Source: Sediminibacterium sp. TEGAF015
Lineage (GTDB): Bacteria; Bacteroidota; Bacteroidia; Chitinophagales; Chitinophagaceae
Length of the DNA: 64,000 nt
Assembly: GCF_025997995.1 (NCBI RefSeq)
Contig: NZ_AP026683.1
Span: 434,501-498,500 of the forward strand
Direction of reading: 5' to 3'
A model generated the notes under the pieces. That model worked only from the letters and a program-made list of their open reading frames with translations, ran no database searches and was not told the origin of the DNA. Position 1 is the first letter of the stretch. Each line of letters starts with the position of its first letter. Positions 1-9,191 of this stretch are shown in pieces. The position numbers were made by a program, and so were the translations under genes.

Positions 1-62
1 GAAGCCGCGGTCAATCCAGTGGAGCCAATCCAATGCAGAACGCGATGCAGAAATCCAACTAA
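1..62 (+). CDS. C-terminal end of an M1-family-like metallopeptidase paralogue (partial)
   Basis: The window opens inside a reading frame (codons from base 3) that stops at the TAA of 60-62. Its last residues, RGQSSGANPMQNAMQKSN, match the tail of the next gene, RGQSSGMNPMQHAQQRN, nearly position for position. The match supports a tandem duplicate of the neighbouring peptidase gene rather than an unrelated protein. Only about 19 residues are visible, so catalytic residues cannot be checked. The assignment rests wholly on this tail similarity and on the adjacency. Confidence 0.65.
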   Translation, partial: SRGQSSGANPMQNAMQKSN

Positions 63-84
63 TACATAAGTTAAAACTATATAC

Positions 85-122
85 AATGCCACCTGCTTAA
101 ATTCGGGTGGCATTTTGTATTT
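85..122 (+). terminator. Hairpin terminator between the two peptidase genes
   Basis: A perfect 9-bp inverted repeat (AATGCCACC at 85-93, GGTGGCATT at 106-114) is followed by the T-rich tract TTGTATTTT. It lies 22 bases after the stop of the upstream partial gene. A GTG at 107, which would extend the next reading frame, sits inside the right arm, and this argues against using it as a start. Confidence 0.7.
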
Positions 123-157
123 TAGCCAACGCTATAGCTATTCATAAAAAACATTGT

Positions 158-2545
158 ATGAAGAAAATTTTGACGGTTGCTTTTGCCATTTTTTCTGTGT
201 TTCAAACATATGCGCAAAACATCATGAACAATCCCAGTTCCAATCATGGGAATAAGTTTGAACAGTTGGGTACCATATTACCTACGCCTAATGAATACCG
301 GACAGCCAGTGGGGCTCCTGGTCCAAAGTATTGGCAACAACGGGCTGACTATATTATTAAAGCAATATTGGATGAACCTAAACTGAGCTTATCAGGAACA
401 GAAACCATCACCTACTTTAACAATTCGCCTGATGTATTAACCTATCTATGGTTGCAATTAGACGAAAACCAGCACAGTTCGGTCAATAATGCCAACTATC
501 AGGATGCATCTAATTTGGAAAATGCCGTTAATACCAATCAACTGGATAAGCTTGCCGCTGCTAAATCAGACAATGGCTATGGTCATAAAATTTCCAAGTT
601 AACGGATGTATTAGGTAAGCCCTTGAAGTACCTTATTAATAAAACCATGATGCGGATAGAATTACCTTCTCCGCTAAAACCTGGTCAGAAATTTGTTTTT
701 AGTGTAGACTGGAGTTACAAGATTTCAGACAGGATGACTTTTGCGGGCAGAGGCGGATATGAAATGCTGGAAGACGGTAATCATTTATTTACCATGGCAC
801 AGTGGTTTCCCCGTTTATGTGTGTACAGCGATTTTCAGGGTTGGCAGAACCAACAGTTCTCAGGTAGAGGAGAATTTGCTTTGACTTTTGGCAATTACGA
901 TGTTACACTAACCGTGCCATCTGATCATATTGTGCTGAGTACAGGTGTTTGTCAAAACTATGCACAGTTATTAACTCCGGCACAGTTAAGTCGATGGAAT
1001 CAAGCGCAAACCAGCAAGGAGCCAGTTGAAATAGCTACCCTAGAAGAAGCCAATCAACGATCAACCGGAAAATCTGCAAAAAACAAGACCTGGGTATACA
1101 AGGCAGAGAACGTAAGAGATTTTGCCTGGACCTCCAGTCGCAGATATATCTGGGATGCCATGCCTGTTTATATTGAAGGAAAGAAAGTTATGTGTATGAG
1201 TGGCTATCCAAAAGAAGCGTATGGTTTGTATCGTAAGTTTTCTACCAAAGCGGTTGCACATACCATTAAAACCTATTCTAAATTTTCTATCCCATATCCA
1301 TATCCTGTAGCGCAAAGTATTGAAGCTTCCAATGGAATGGAATATCCGATGATTTGTTTCAATAATGGAAGAACCAATAAAGACGGCTCTTATGCAGAAG
1401 CTACTAAATATGGAATGATTGGTGTAATCATACATGAAGTAGGGCATAATTTCTTCCCAATGATTGTAAATAGCGACGAACGTCAGTGGAGCTGGATGGA
1501 TGAAGGCTTGAACACATTCGTTCAGTTTCTTACAGAAGAAGAGTGGGATAATAAATATCCTAGTCGCCGTGGTCCTGCCCGTCTGATCACCGACTATATG
1601 CGCTTGCCTAAAGATCAACTGGAACCTATTATGACCAACAGCGACAATATTATTCAGTTTGGTCCAAATGCCTATGCGAAGCCTGCAACAGGTCTTAATA
1701 TTTTAAGAGAGACCATCATGGGCAGGGAATTATTTGATTATGCATTTAAAGAGTATGCCAGAAGATGGGCATTTAAACATCCAACTCCTGCCGATTTATT
1801 TCGTACCATGGAAGATGCCAGCGCAGAAGATTTGGATTGGTTCTGGAGAGGTTGGTTCTATAGCATTGAGCCATGTGATATTGCCATAGAGGGCGTAAAG
1901 CATGCAGTGGTGAACAAACAGCCTGCAGCTGTGGCGCCAAGAACAGGAGCACCTGCAATGCGTAGTCTTGATAAACCATTATTCAGTGGTGCTGCAGCTT
2001 TTGATGATATTTCTAAGCAGCGGAACAGAAATGATAAGAATATTATTTTCTATACAGATGCTGATACCAGTTTAAGAGATTTTTATTGGAGATATACCCG
2101 CGGTCTGGAACCCTATGATTCCAGTTTTAAATATCCGGTGCCGGTAATGAATACACCGGAAGCTTTATCAGGGGATGCATTGGCGGCTTATGATAATGTT
2201 CATTTATATGAAATCAGTTTTGCAAATAAAGGAGGTCTTGTAATGCCAATCATAGTTGAATTTACATTTGAAGATGGTACAAAGGAAACCGAAAAAATCC
2301 CTGCACAAATTTGGAGAAAGAATGAACAGAAAGTCACCAAACTGTTTATGACACAAAAGAAAGCAGTTTCTATTCAGTTAGATCCTTTAAAAGAAACTGC
2401 TGATATTGATGAATCTAATAACAGATGGCCGAATGGAGTAGTAGAAGAGCCATCCAAATTTTCACTGTTCAAAGGTGGTGCAGGAAGAGGAAGAGGTCAA
2501 TCTTCCGGAATGAATCCTATGCAACATGCACAGCAAAGGAATTAA
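158..2545 (+). CDS. Exported M1-family zinc metallopeptidase
   Basis: About 795 residues from ATG 158. An N-terminal signal peptide (residues 1-20, ending TYAQ) predicts export to the periplasm or beyond. The gluzincin signature is intact: HEVGH at about residues 426-430 and, after exactly 18 residues, the third zinc ligand Glu in WMDEGLNTF. The usual aminopeptidase GxMEN motif appears as NGMEYP. The C-terminus is a low-complexity Gly/Arg/Gln tail shared with the upstream partial gene. The family cleaves N-terminal residues from peptides, but the substrate here is unknown. The start was chosen because earlier in-frame starts lie in the upstream terminator. A terminator-like repeat follows, so the gene is probably transcribed alone. 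Confidence 0.9.
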   Translation: MKKILTVAFAIFSVFQTYAQNIMNNPSSNHGNKFEQLGTILPTPNEYRTASGAPGPKYWQQRADYIIKAILDEPKLSLSGTETITYFNNSPDVLTYLWLQLDENQHSSVNNANYQDASNLENAVNTNQLDKLAAAKSDNGYGHKISKLTDVLGKPLKYLINKTMMRIELPSPLKPGQKFVFSVDWSYKISDRMTFAGRGGYEMLEDGNHLFTMAQWFPRLCVYSDFQGWQNQQFSGRGEFALTFGNYDVTLTVPSDHIVLSTGVCQNYAQLLTPAQLSRWNQAQTSKEPVEIATLEEANQRSTGKSAKNKTWVYKAENVRDFAWTSSRRYIWDAMPVYIEGKKVMCMSGYPKEAYGLYRKFSTKAVAHTIKTYSKFSIPYPYPVAQSIEASNGMEYPMICFNNGRTNKDGSYAEATKYGMIGVIIHEVGHNFFPMIVNSDERQWSWMDEGLNTFVQFLTEEEWDNKYPSRRGPARLITDYMRLPKDQLEPIMTNSDNIIQFGPNAYAKPATGLNILRETIMGRELFDYAFKEYARRWAFKHPTPADLFRTMEDASAEDLDWFWRGWFYSIEPCDIAIEGVKHAVVNKQPAAVAPRTGAPAMRSLDKPLFSGAAAFDDISKQRNRNDKNIIFYTDADTSLRDFYWRYTRGLEPYDSSFKYPVPVMNTPEALSGDALAAYDNVHLYEISFANKGGLVMPIIVEFTFEDGTKETEKIPAQIWRKNEQKVTKLFMTQKKAVSIQLDPLKETADIDESNNRWPNGVVEEPSKFSLFKGGAGRGRGQSSGMNPMQHAQQRN

Positions 2546-2568
2546 TTAAACGATTGAATATAGATAAT

Positions 2569-2606
2569 AATAACGCAACTTGTTTCCATTAATAAGTTGC
2601 GTTATT
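2569..2606 (+). terminator. Long hairpin between the peptidase and esterase genes
   Basis: A perfect 13-bp inverted repeat (AATAACGCAACTT at 2569-2581, AAGTTGCGTTATT at 2594-2606) with a 12-base loop. It lies 24 bases after the peptidase stop and ends 16 bases before the esterase ATG. No strong T-run follows, so it may be a terminator or a processing/attenuation structure in the leader of the next gene. Confidence 0.6.
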
Positions 2607-2622
2607 GCTTAAAAAACACGCA

Positions 2623-3450
2623 ATGAAAAAACTTGGGATAATCCTCTCTTTTATTTTAATGGGATTCAATGGCTTTACAGCTGAAGTAGATACTTTGATG
2701 GTACCCAGTAAATCTATGAAAAAAAATATTCCTGCAGTTATTGTACTGCCATCCGGCTATCAGCAGGCAAAACAACAATTTCCGGTTGTGTATTTGTTGC
2801 ATGGGGCAGGGGGAAGTTATAGAAATTGGATAACGCGTGTTCCACATATAAAGGCATTGGCTGATCAATACCAGATGGTGATTGTATGTCCTGATGGAGC
2901 AGTAACCAGCTGGTATTTTGATAGTCCGGTTGATAGTAATTTCAGATATGAAAGCTTTGTGGCCAAAGAACTGCCGGCCTATATTGATCAGCATTACAAA
3001 ACCATACCCAATCGAAAGGGCAGGGTTTTAACTGGTCTCAGCATGGGTGGTCATGGATCTTTGTTCTTAGGGTTCAGACATGCGGAAGATTTTAGTGGTG
3101 CAGGAAGTATGAGCGGAGCGTTACATGTAACTGTTATTCGCCAGGGTTATGGTGTTGAGAAGATATTGGGTGATACGCTTGTCAATAAAAAATACTGGAA
3201 CGACTGGAGTGTACTGAATGCAATAGAACAGAAACCTGCTGATTCTTTGGCTATATTGATTGATTGCGGTAATGAAGACAGGGTCTTGCCTATGAACAGA
3301 GCCGTTCATGAAAAAATGTTGAAACTAAATATTGCTCATGAGTACACTGAAAGGCCAGGTAATCACGATTGGAAATACTGGGAAAATGCAATCGACTACC
3401 AGATGCTCTTTTTCAGTAAGCATTTTAAAAGAATGCTTGTTAAAAATTAA
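2623..3450 (+). CDS. Secreted esterase, esterase D / feruloyl-esterase-like alpha/beta hydrolase
   Basis: About 275 residues from ATG 2623; a TTG further upstream overlaps the hairpin and is not favoured. Residues 1-20 form a signal peptide ending GFTA. The fold resembles the putative esterase family (PF00756): oxyanion-loop motif YLLHGAGG, nucleophile elbow GLSMGG (Ser about 140), a candidate Asp in CGNEDRV (about 219) and a candidate His in GNHDW (about 248). Homologues include S-formylglutathione hydrolases, feruloyl and acetyl-xylan esterases and trehalose mycolyltransferases. With a signal peptide, an extracytoplasmic ester hydrolase, perhaps acting on polysaccharide side groups, is most likely. 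The exact substrate cannot be read from the sequence. Confidence 0.85.
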   Translation: MKKLGIILSFILMGFNGFTAEVDTLMVPSKSMKKNIPAVIVLPSGYQQAKQQFPVVYLLHGAGGSYRNWITRVPHIKALADQYQMVIVCPDGAVTSWYFDSPVDSNFRYESFVAKELPAYIDQHYKTIPNRKGRVLTGLSMGGHGSLFLGFRHAEDFSGAGSMSGALHVTVIRQGYGVEKILGDTLVNKKYWNDWSVLNAIEQKPADSLAILIDCGNEDRVLPMNRAVHEKMLKLNIAHEYTERPGNHDWKYWENAIDYQMLFFSKHFKRMLVKN

Positions 3451-3515
3451 GTTATTAGTAAAAGTCAAGCTGTTTCATCATCAAGATGATTGCTGGTGTA
3501 GCATTACGGATAATT

Positions 3516-4436
3516 TTAGTAACCCAGTAAACCCTTTAGGGCATCAATTCTGAATTGTACTACAGGCTTCATTTTGGCAGGATGCCCCTGTAGTAAATAG
3601 CCTAATGCCAATACAAATGAAGCCCCTAATTTAAACAGGTATTCAACAATTTTCATCCAATAAGTGGATTTGCTGATTTCGAGTGTCCTGACTCTTTCTC
3701 CTCTGCCAATACCACTGGCTACTCTGTACATGTATTCTGGCGTTAGTTTTTTCGTTTCTACTATATGTTCTACCATTACGTCCGGATGGTAATAAATAGT
3801 TTTACCTATTGCTTTTAATTTGAGAAAGAATTCTTTTCCTTCGCCTCCAATTCTGAGCGTCCCCTTTACACCAGGTAGTGCTGTATTAAATCCCTTTACC
3901 TGCTCAAAATCAGATTTCTTAATTATCATATTCGATTCCAGCGGATATTTATTCGGACTAAAAACACAAACCTCTTTGCTATAATCAAAATTGCCTACAA
4001 GAGAGGAAACAAAATGACTCATCCATTTGGGTTCTTCCGGTATATAGCGTGGTACAATCCTTCCGCCTAATCCACCTGCATCAGGATGCTGCTGATAAAA
4101 TGCCAGAATAAGGGCCAGATAATCGGGCTTTGCAATGGCATCATCGTCCATAAAACAAAGCAAATCTCCTTTGGCCAGCGCAGCCCCTGTGTTGCGGGCA
4201 AAAGAAGCTCCCTGTTGAGGTTCATTGGTATAATAAAACTGACCGTCAGTATGGGTTGCAATGAAATCTTTGCAGACTTGCGCTGTATTATCCGTTGAAT
4301 TGTTGTTTACAACAATTACTTCAAATTGATTCCTGCCAATCGTTTGGTTGTACAAACTGCTCAATGCTTCCGGTATATAAACTGCCCGGTTGTATGTGCA
4401 GATGACTACTGATATTACAGGCTGCTGGTAATTCAT
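3516..4436 (-). CDS. Family 2 glycosyltransferase
   Basis: About 306 residues from the ATG at 4436, which overlaps the upstream glycosyltransferase stop as ATGA; this coupling decides the start. The N-terminus is a GT-A fold: VISVVICTYNR, then VVNNNSTDNT and the metal- and nucleotide-sugar-binding FMDDDA (Asp residues about 97-99). A hydrophobic C-terminal stretch (FKLGASFVLALGYLLQG) suggests membrane association. Family 2 enzymes transfer sugars from nucleotide donors to glycans, lipids or polyprenyl carriers. Together with the upstream glycosyltransferase and the YfhO protein it probably builds or decorates a surface glycan. Donor and acceptor are unknown. It ends the minus-strand operon, convergent with the esterase. 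Confidence 0.88.
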   Translation of the reverse strand: MNYQQPVISVVICTYNRAVYIPEALSSLYNQTIGRNQFEVIVVNNNSTDNTAQVCKDFIATHTDGQFYYTNEPQQGASFARNTGAALAKGDLLCFMDDDAIAKPDYLALILAFYQQHPDAGGLGGRIVPRYIPEEPKWMSHFVSSLVGNFDYSKEVCVFSPNKYPLESNMIIKKSDFEQVKGFNTALPGVKGTLRIGGEGKEFFLKLKAIGKTIYYHPDVMVEHIVETKKLTPEYMYRVASGIGRGERVRTLEISKSTYWMKIVEYLFKLGASFVLALGYLLQGHPAKMKPVVQFRIDALKGLLGY

Positions 4437-5593
4437 TTCGGTAAAGATAAAATGGATTCCTGAACTATATGATCCCAATGATATTCTTTATAGAATTCCT
4501 CTGAAACAGTTTGTTGCTTACTATTTGACATAGAAAATGCAATCATAGCTTGAGCAAATTCCTGCCAATTAAAATTGTTTATACGCGTTAACTGACCGTT
4601 TACATGCACAGTTTCAATTCCCTCAGCGCTTTTACTAAATGCTATTACCGGAAGACCCGAGGAGAGCGAATCAATGAGTTTGGTTTTAACCCCCGCCCCC
4701 AAGCTTACCGGACAAATAAAGCAATCAGTGCCGGCATAATAAGCCTGAATATCTTCTACAAATCCTTCATAAATAATTTCAGGAATCGTTCCAATATGGG
4801 TTAATAAGTCTTGCTCAATCTGAACCCCACTAATGATGATTTTATAAGTTAATGACGTAGTATTCAACGTCGGGATCAGCTTTTGAATAATATCATAAAT
4901 AGCTTTCTTATTCGGTATATAATCCAACGTGCCATTAAAGAAAAATAAAATTGTGGTATCTTTCAATTGATGTTTTTTCAGCAATTCCTTTTTTGATTCT
5001 GCTCTCTGGATAGGGGTGAAAGGTTCTTTGCGATAGGTTCCAAAAGGAATCAGACCTGTCTTGTTCTGATGCAATTTCCAATGTTGAATGGCATAAGCTC
5101 TATCCGTCTCGGAAATGAAGAAACTGAAATTGGCCTGTTGATGCACTTTTTTTTCATACCACTGATAAAGTTGCCAGCCTTTTCTTCCCATCTCTTTGAA
5201 TCTGATGGCTTCTATATTCGCAGATTTGATAAGAAACTTTTTGCCCGAAAAAAAACGCAACAAAATACCAAGCCAACCAAAATAACTATGATCAATAAAA
5301 ATCCATTCAATTTCTTCTTTCCTGATTAGTGTAATCAGGGATGGAATTTTAAACAGATTCTTCCAACCATGCCAGTGGTTAAACAAGTTAGGATACAGGA
5401 GCAAGTTATCATTGTTCATTATATCCGTTCCTGCAATACTGTTGTCCTTCCCGATATTGTCGCTGGAAATGGCCATTATTACCTTGCTGTACCTTGCAAG
5501 GGATTGGTAATAATGAACAATGTATTGTTGTCCACCCATATGGGCGGGAAAAACTTTAAATGAAACGATGCCCAAAACATTGGGTGCTCTCAT
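4433..5593 (-). CDS. Family 4-like (GT-B) glycosyltransferase
   Basis: 386 residues. The C-terminal half carries the GT-B donor-site pattern GAGVKTKLIDSLSSGLPVIAFS and TDCFICPVSLGAG, as in glycosyltransferase group 1 (GT4-type) enzymes. The N-terminus begins FPAHMGGQQYIVHYYQSLA, the acceptor-domain glycine-rich loop. It is cytoplasmic or membrane-peripheral, with no signal peptide. Its ATG shares one base with the stop of the upstream YfhO gene (TAATG), and its own stop overlaps the next ATG (ATGA), so the three genes are translationally coupled. It probably acts in surface polysaccharide or glycolipid synthesis. The sugar specificity is not predictable. Confidence 0.85.
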   Translation of the reverse strand: MRAPNVLGIVSFKVFPAHMGGQQYIVHYYQSLARYSKVIMAISSDNIGKDNSIAGTDIMNNDNLLLYPNLFNHWHGWKNLFKIPSLITLIRKEEIEWIFIDHSYFGWLGILLRFFSGKKFLIKSANIEAIRFKEMGRKGWQLYQWYEKKVHQQANFSFFISETDRAYAIQHWKLHQNKTGLIPFGTYRKEPFTPIQRAESKKELLKKHQLKDTTILFFFNGTLDYIPNKKAIYDIIQKLIPTLNTTSLTYKIIISGVQIEQDLLTHIGTIPEIIYEGFVEDIQAYYAGTDCFICPVSLGAGVKTKLIDSLSSGLPVIAFSKSAEGIETVHVNGQLTRINNFNWQEFAQAMIAFSMSNSKQQTVSEEFYKEYHWDHIVQESILSLPK

Positions 5594-8079
5594 TAGGCGT
5601 TCTTAGGTTTTCTGAAAGCTCCAGCTAAGGCACCTATTAACAGCAGCCAGATGATAACAGAGGACCCAATGGCTGCTTTTGATCCAACTGAATAAGAAGC
5701 AGGTTCAAAACGGAATTCAATATTGTGTTTCCCAGCAGGAATCTGAATGCCTCTTAAAACATAGTTGGTTTGAAAGATAGGAGTCTCCTTGTCATCAACA
5801 TAGGCTTTCCACCCTGCATCATAGAATACTTCACTGAAAACTGCAAACTGATTAGTAGCAGCATTGAAAGCATAACTCATCTGATCATTTTCTGCTTTTA
5901 CCAGTTGTATGCTGGCAGTGCTATCATATTGAATAGCGCCGATGGCAGTTTTGTCTTTTTGATAAAGTACAGCTGTTTCTGAGGGATTAAAATTGCTTAG
6001 TTCATCCATAATTGCGACAGGTGATTCTTTAAATTGTAAAGACTTCACCAGCCAAGCAGCACCCAGTGCTTGCGGGTTCTGCTGTACCGAAGGTTGACCG
6101 CTTTGTTGATCTGGTACTATGATATACTTCGTATTCAGCATATTTAAAACGGGTATACAATTCGGAAATTTATACAACTGACGTTCAATTAAATCCTGAT
6201 AAATACTGAGTTTGGCAGGATGGTACCCACCAATGGATTTGTGAAAATAAGAGCTGAGTGCGCCTCCGTTAAAAGCACTTGAAATCCCCTGGGTTACATT
6301 CAATACCCTATAATATCCTGTATCTTTTAATATTTGCAGGTCTGCAAGGGAAGGTGTAAAATTATTTTCATACTCTACAGCATCCTGGTAATTATTTTCA
6401 TTCAGGTATTTTGTATTAATGCCAAATACATCAATCAAGGCAAAAATGCCAATTGCAATAATTGCATACAGCGGCTTAATTTTTTGTTTGATGACGGCAA
6501 AAACTGCCAATGCCGCAACCAGGCTGAACAAAAGCGTCCTGAGCATATCGTTCATTGCCAGTGTTTGTCTGTCTGACCGTAAGCCTTCTACAAAACTTTT
6601 TACCGGCGCTTCCAATTGAGCTCTTTGTGATGCATCCGGAATTTTGGCAATTTGCTCAAGTAACATCTTATCTGAAGCATTACTGAAATCAGCAGTCAGA
6701 TATACAATGGCTGCAATCGCAAATACACTACCAACTACCCAGAGGCCTTTTTTATATTTTTCCCAAAGTATAGAAGGGCTAGCTTCTTTTGTAATAGTAT
6801 CTAAACTAAGTGCTGCCAGCATACACATTAAAAAAGTGGGGACAACCAGAATCATACTAGGTGCCCTAAATTTATCGTACATGGGCAGATACTTGAGCAT
6901 GGCAATATTGAAACCTTCCAGGTATTTACCCCAACTAAGCAACAAGGTAAAGACCATGGCTGCAGCCATCCAGTAAGTATATTTCCTGTCTACCATTACC
7001 AGTCCCAATAAGGCTAAAAAGCAGATGATGGCACCTGCATAAGGAGGCCCATCAGTACCTTCAATCCCTCCCCAATAGAAATGTAAATAGCCTTGCAATT
7101 GTTGCCCCAGTTCCGCAGGCATATTTTGAAGGGCTGCAATGGCAGCGGATTTTTCCTGAGCCAGTTCCAGCTGATTGCTGCTTCCCCCATAGAACCTTGG
7201 AAACATCATTACCAGGGGCTCAGTTTTATACATACTATAGCTCATTGCATAGTCTTTGCTTAGACCAGTCTTGGTTACATTGGTGGTACTGTCGGCCAAT
7301 ACACTACCGCCACGAATGGATTTTTTGGCATATTCATAAGTGGTAATCAGGGTTACGGCATTCACCATGATTCCGAGTGCGGCCGCCATAATGGCTAGGC
7401 CCGCTGATTTTAATAAATGAGAGCTTTCCTTTTCTTTTATGCATTTAACTGCAAAAGCAACACTCATGAACAGAATGATGATAAAACCATAATAGGTAAT
7501 CTGCAGGTGATTGGCACCCAGCAGCAATGCCGTGAACAGGGCTGTTAATGCGGTACCTGCAATGTATTTTTTATCGTAGATTAAAATTAATGAGGCAATG
7601 ATGGCAGGTAAATAGGCAATGGCATTCATCTTGGTATCGTGCCCTGCAGCCAGAATAATTGGATTATAAGTAGCATAGGTATATCCCAATGCACTGATGA
7701 TTCCGATATAGGCATTGATGCTTAAAACCTGCGTAAGGAAATAAAAGCAAAGGCAGGCCAGAAAGAATACACCCACTGGTTTTGGAAGACCCACTAAAAA
7801 TATATCTCCCAAATAGCCAACTGAAATAGGGTTCTCACTGATGCCGGTAATTTGATAGGCAGGCATCCCACTGAACATTCCATTACTCCAAAGGGGAAAA
7901 TGACCTGTTTTTTCCTTTGACTGAAAGGAATTCTGTGCCATCCCCTTCCATTGGGTAACATCGTGCTGTTGCAGAACCTTTCCTTCCAGGGCAGGTTTGC
8001 AATAAATAAGCGCCACTACAAAAAAAATCACCACCGCCAGCGCATGCGGCATAATCGCTTTCCAATTGATCCTGTTCAT
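5593..8079 (-). CDS. YfhO-family polytopic membrane protein
   Basis: About 828 residues from the ATG at 8079; a TTG at 8100 would add seven residues. It has a first membrane helix near residues 10-30, then KPALEGKVLQQHDVTQWKGM, a long run of hydrophobic helices and, after a large extracytoplasmic segment, a final helix near the C-terminus (IGSSVIIWLLLIGALAGAF). This matches the YfhO family (PF09586), GT-C-fold proteins that in Firmicutes glycosylate lipoteichoic acid using polyprenyl-linked sugars. In Bacteroidota the acceptor is unknown. It is first in a coupled three-gene unit with two cytoplasmic glycosyltransferases, which is consistent with those making a lipid-linked sugar that this protein transfers outside the membrane (inference). 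Confidence 0.85.
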   Translation of the reverse strand: MNRINWKAIMPHALAVVIFFVVALIYCKPALEGKVLQQHDVTQWKGMAQNSFQSKEKTGHFPLWSNGMFSGMPAYQITGISENPISVGYLGDIFLVGLPKPVGVFFLACLCFYFLTQVLSINAYIGIISALGYTYATYNPIILAAGHDTKMNAIAYLPAIIASLILIYDKKYIAGTALTALFTALLLGANHLQITYYGFIIILFMSVAFAVKCIKEKESSHLLKSAGLAIMAAALGIMVNAVTLITTYEYAKKSIRGGSVLADSTTNVTKTGLSKDYAMSYSMYKTEPLVMMFPRFYGGSSNQLELAQEKSAAIAALQNMPAELGQQLQGYLHFYWGGIEGTDGPPYAGAIICFLALLGLVMVDRKYTYWMAAAMVFTLLLSWGKYLEGFNIAMLKYLPMYDKFRAPSMILVVPTFLMCMLAALSLDTITKEASPSILWEKYKKGLWVVGSVFAIAAIVYLTADFSNASDKMLLEQIAKIPDASQRAQLEAPVKSFVEGLRSDRQTLAMNDMLRTLLFSLVAALAVFAVIKQKIKPLYAIIAIGIFALIDVFGINTKYLNENNYQDAVEYENNFTPSLADLQILKDTGYYRVLNVTQGISSAFNGGALSSYFHKSIGGYHPAKLSIYQDLIERQLYKFPNCIPVLNMLNTKYIIVPDQQSGQPSVQQNPQALGAAWLVKSLQFKESPVAIMDELSNFNPSETAVLYQKDKTAIGAIQYDSTASIQLVKAENDQMSYAFNAATNQFAVFSEVFYDAGWKAYVDDKETPIFQTNYVLRGIQIPAGKHNIEFRFEPASYSVGSKAAIGSSVIIWLLLIGALAGAFRKPKNA

Positions 8080-8118
8080 AGCTCTAAAAATATGCAACAA
8101 ACCTAATAACTTTATGCC

Positions 8119-8406
8119 ATGAGACCACTTTTATTTGCCTCCAGAATGGCTTTTATCTGCAATATTTTGTTTTTGTTATGTCTGGTAATTCAGCGCACAT
8201 ATGATTTCCTCCCCAATAAGGAAATCAGTGGATTGGTACTTTTGTTGGGATGGATGGTAGCGCCCATTCAAAATATGGTAGCGAACTTCTGGTACGGATT
8301 GGTGTTACTAAGCAAGTCCGCTATTCGAATACCCAACTGGATTGCTATTTTTAATGTAGTCATCCTGTTGATTCAGTTTTTTGTTTACTTTATTCTGCCA
8401 TCGTGA
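8119..8406 (+). CDS. Small membrane protein of unknown function
   Basis: 95 residues with three probable transmembrane helices (about 9-26, 38-60 and 74-92) and no recognised domain. The start is ATG 8119. The stop overlaps the GTG start of the queuosine-precursor transporter (GTGA), so the two are translationally coupled and may act together. The region just upstream contains TAACTTTA (about 8106-8113), a near match to the Bacteroidota -7 consensus TAnnTTTG. I do not recognise a function. A partner or accessory protein for the transporter is only a guess from the coupling. Confidence 0.7.
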   Translation: MRPLLFASRMAFICNILFLLCLVIQRTYDFLPNKEISGLVLLLGWMVAPIQNMVANFWYGLVLLSKSAIRIPNWIAIFNVVILLIQFFVYFILPS

Positions 8407-9185
8407 TCAGTAAAATTTTAAACGACAAGCCAACCAAGCTATTTCTTGGCATTACCGCATTTTTTGTTGCCAATGCCCTGATTGCCGAGTGTATTGGTGG
8501 AAAGATATTTTCACTAGAGAAATTATTGGGTATTTCCCCATTCAATTTCACCATACTGGGTCAATCAGGACTCGCATTCAACCTGACTTGTGGCGTTTTG
8601 CTCTGGCCGCTCGAATTTGTAATCACAGATATTGTGAATGAATATTACGGCCCTAAGTCGGTTAAGCGAATTAGTTATACAGCTGTGGTGCTTATTCTCT
8701 ATGCCTTTATTATGTTTTATGCTGCTATGGAAATACCGCCGGCAGATTTCTGGATTTTATCCGGCGTAGATAAAGGGGTAACAAATATGCAATCTGCTTT
8801 CGGAAGCATTTTCGGGCAGGGGATGTGGATTATTGTGGGGAGTCTGACTGCTTTCTTGGTTAGTCAGATTGTAGATGTAACTGTCTTTCATAAAATTAAA
8901 AAAAGAACCGGTGAAAAGTGGGTTTGGTTGAGGGCAACGGGCTCCACCATGGTATCTCAAATGGTAGATAGTTTTGTGGTTTTGTTTATTGCATTTAAAA
9001 TTGGGAATGGCTGGAGCTGGCAACTGGTTCTTGCAATTGCAGTAGTGAATTATCTCTATAAATTTACGATGGCTATTTTGTTAACCCCACTTATTTATTT
9101 TCTGGAAAAGAAAATTGAAAGTTATCTGGGTAAAGAACAGGCACAGAAAATGAAAAAGGAAGCGATGGGTATATCAAATGAATAG
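8403..9185 (+). CDS. yhhQ: Queuosine precursor transporter (YhhQ / VUT family)
   Basis: 260 residues from a GTG start that overlaps the upstream stop. It belongs to the vitamin-uptake-like / YhhQ family (PF02592): about six transmembrane helices with the family blocks NLTCGVLLWPLEFVITDIVNE and SQIVDVTVFHKIKKRTG. E. coli YhhQ imports the queuosine precursors preQ0 and preQ1, which are used to modify the wobble base of certain tRNAs. The WPLEFVITDIVNE segment is the strongest family marker. No riboswitch resembling a preQ1 element was seen upstream. The translational coupling to the 95-residue membrane protein is conspicuous. Confidence 0.88.
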   Translation: MISKILNDKPTKLFLGITAFFVANALIAECIGGKIFSLEKLLGISPFNFTILGQSGLAFNLTCGVLLWPLEFVITDIVNEYYGPKSVKRISYTAVVLILYAFIMFYAAMEIPPADFWILSGVDKGVTNMQSAFGSIFGQGMWIIVGSLTAFLVSQIVDVTVFHKIKKRTGEKWVWLRATGSTMVSQMVDSFVVLFIAFKIGNGWSWQLVLAIAVVNYLYKFTMAILLTPLIYFLEKKIESYLGKEQAQKMKKEAMGISNE

Positions 9186-9191
9186 CATCTT

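Noticed and set aside
107..157. GTG start at 107 for the M1 peptidase
   Set aside because: It lies inside the right arm of the upstream hairpin terminator and would add 17 residues before a clear signal peptide starting at 158.
1061..1618. Minus-strand frame of 185 residues inside the M1 peptidase gene
   Set aside because: It is antisense to the catalytic core of a well-supported gene and has no recognisable domain.
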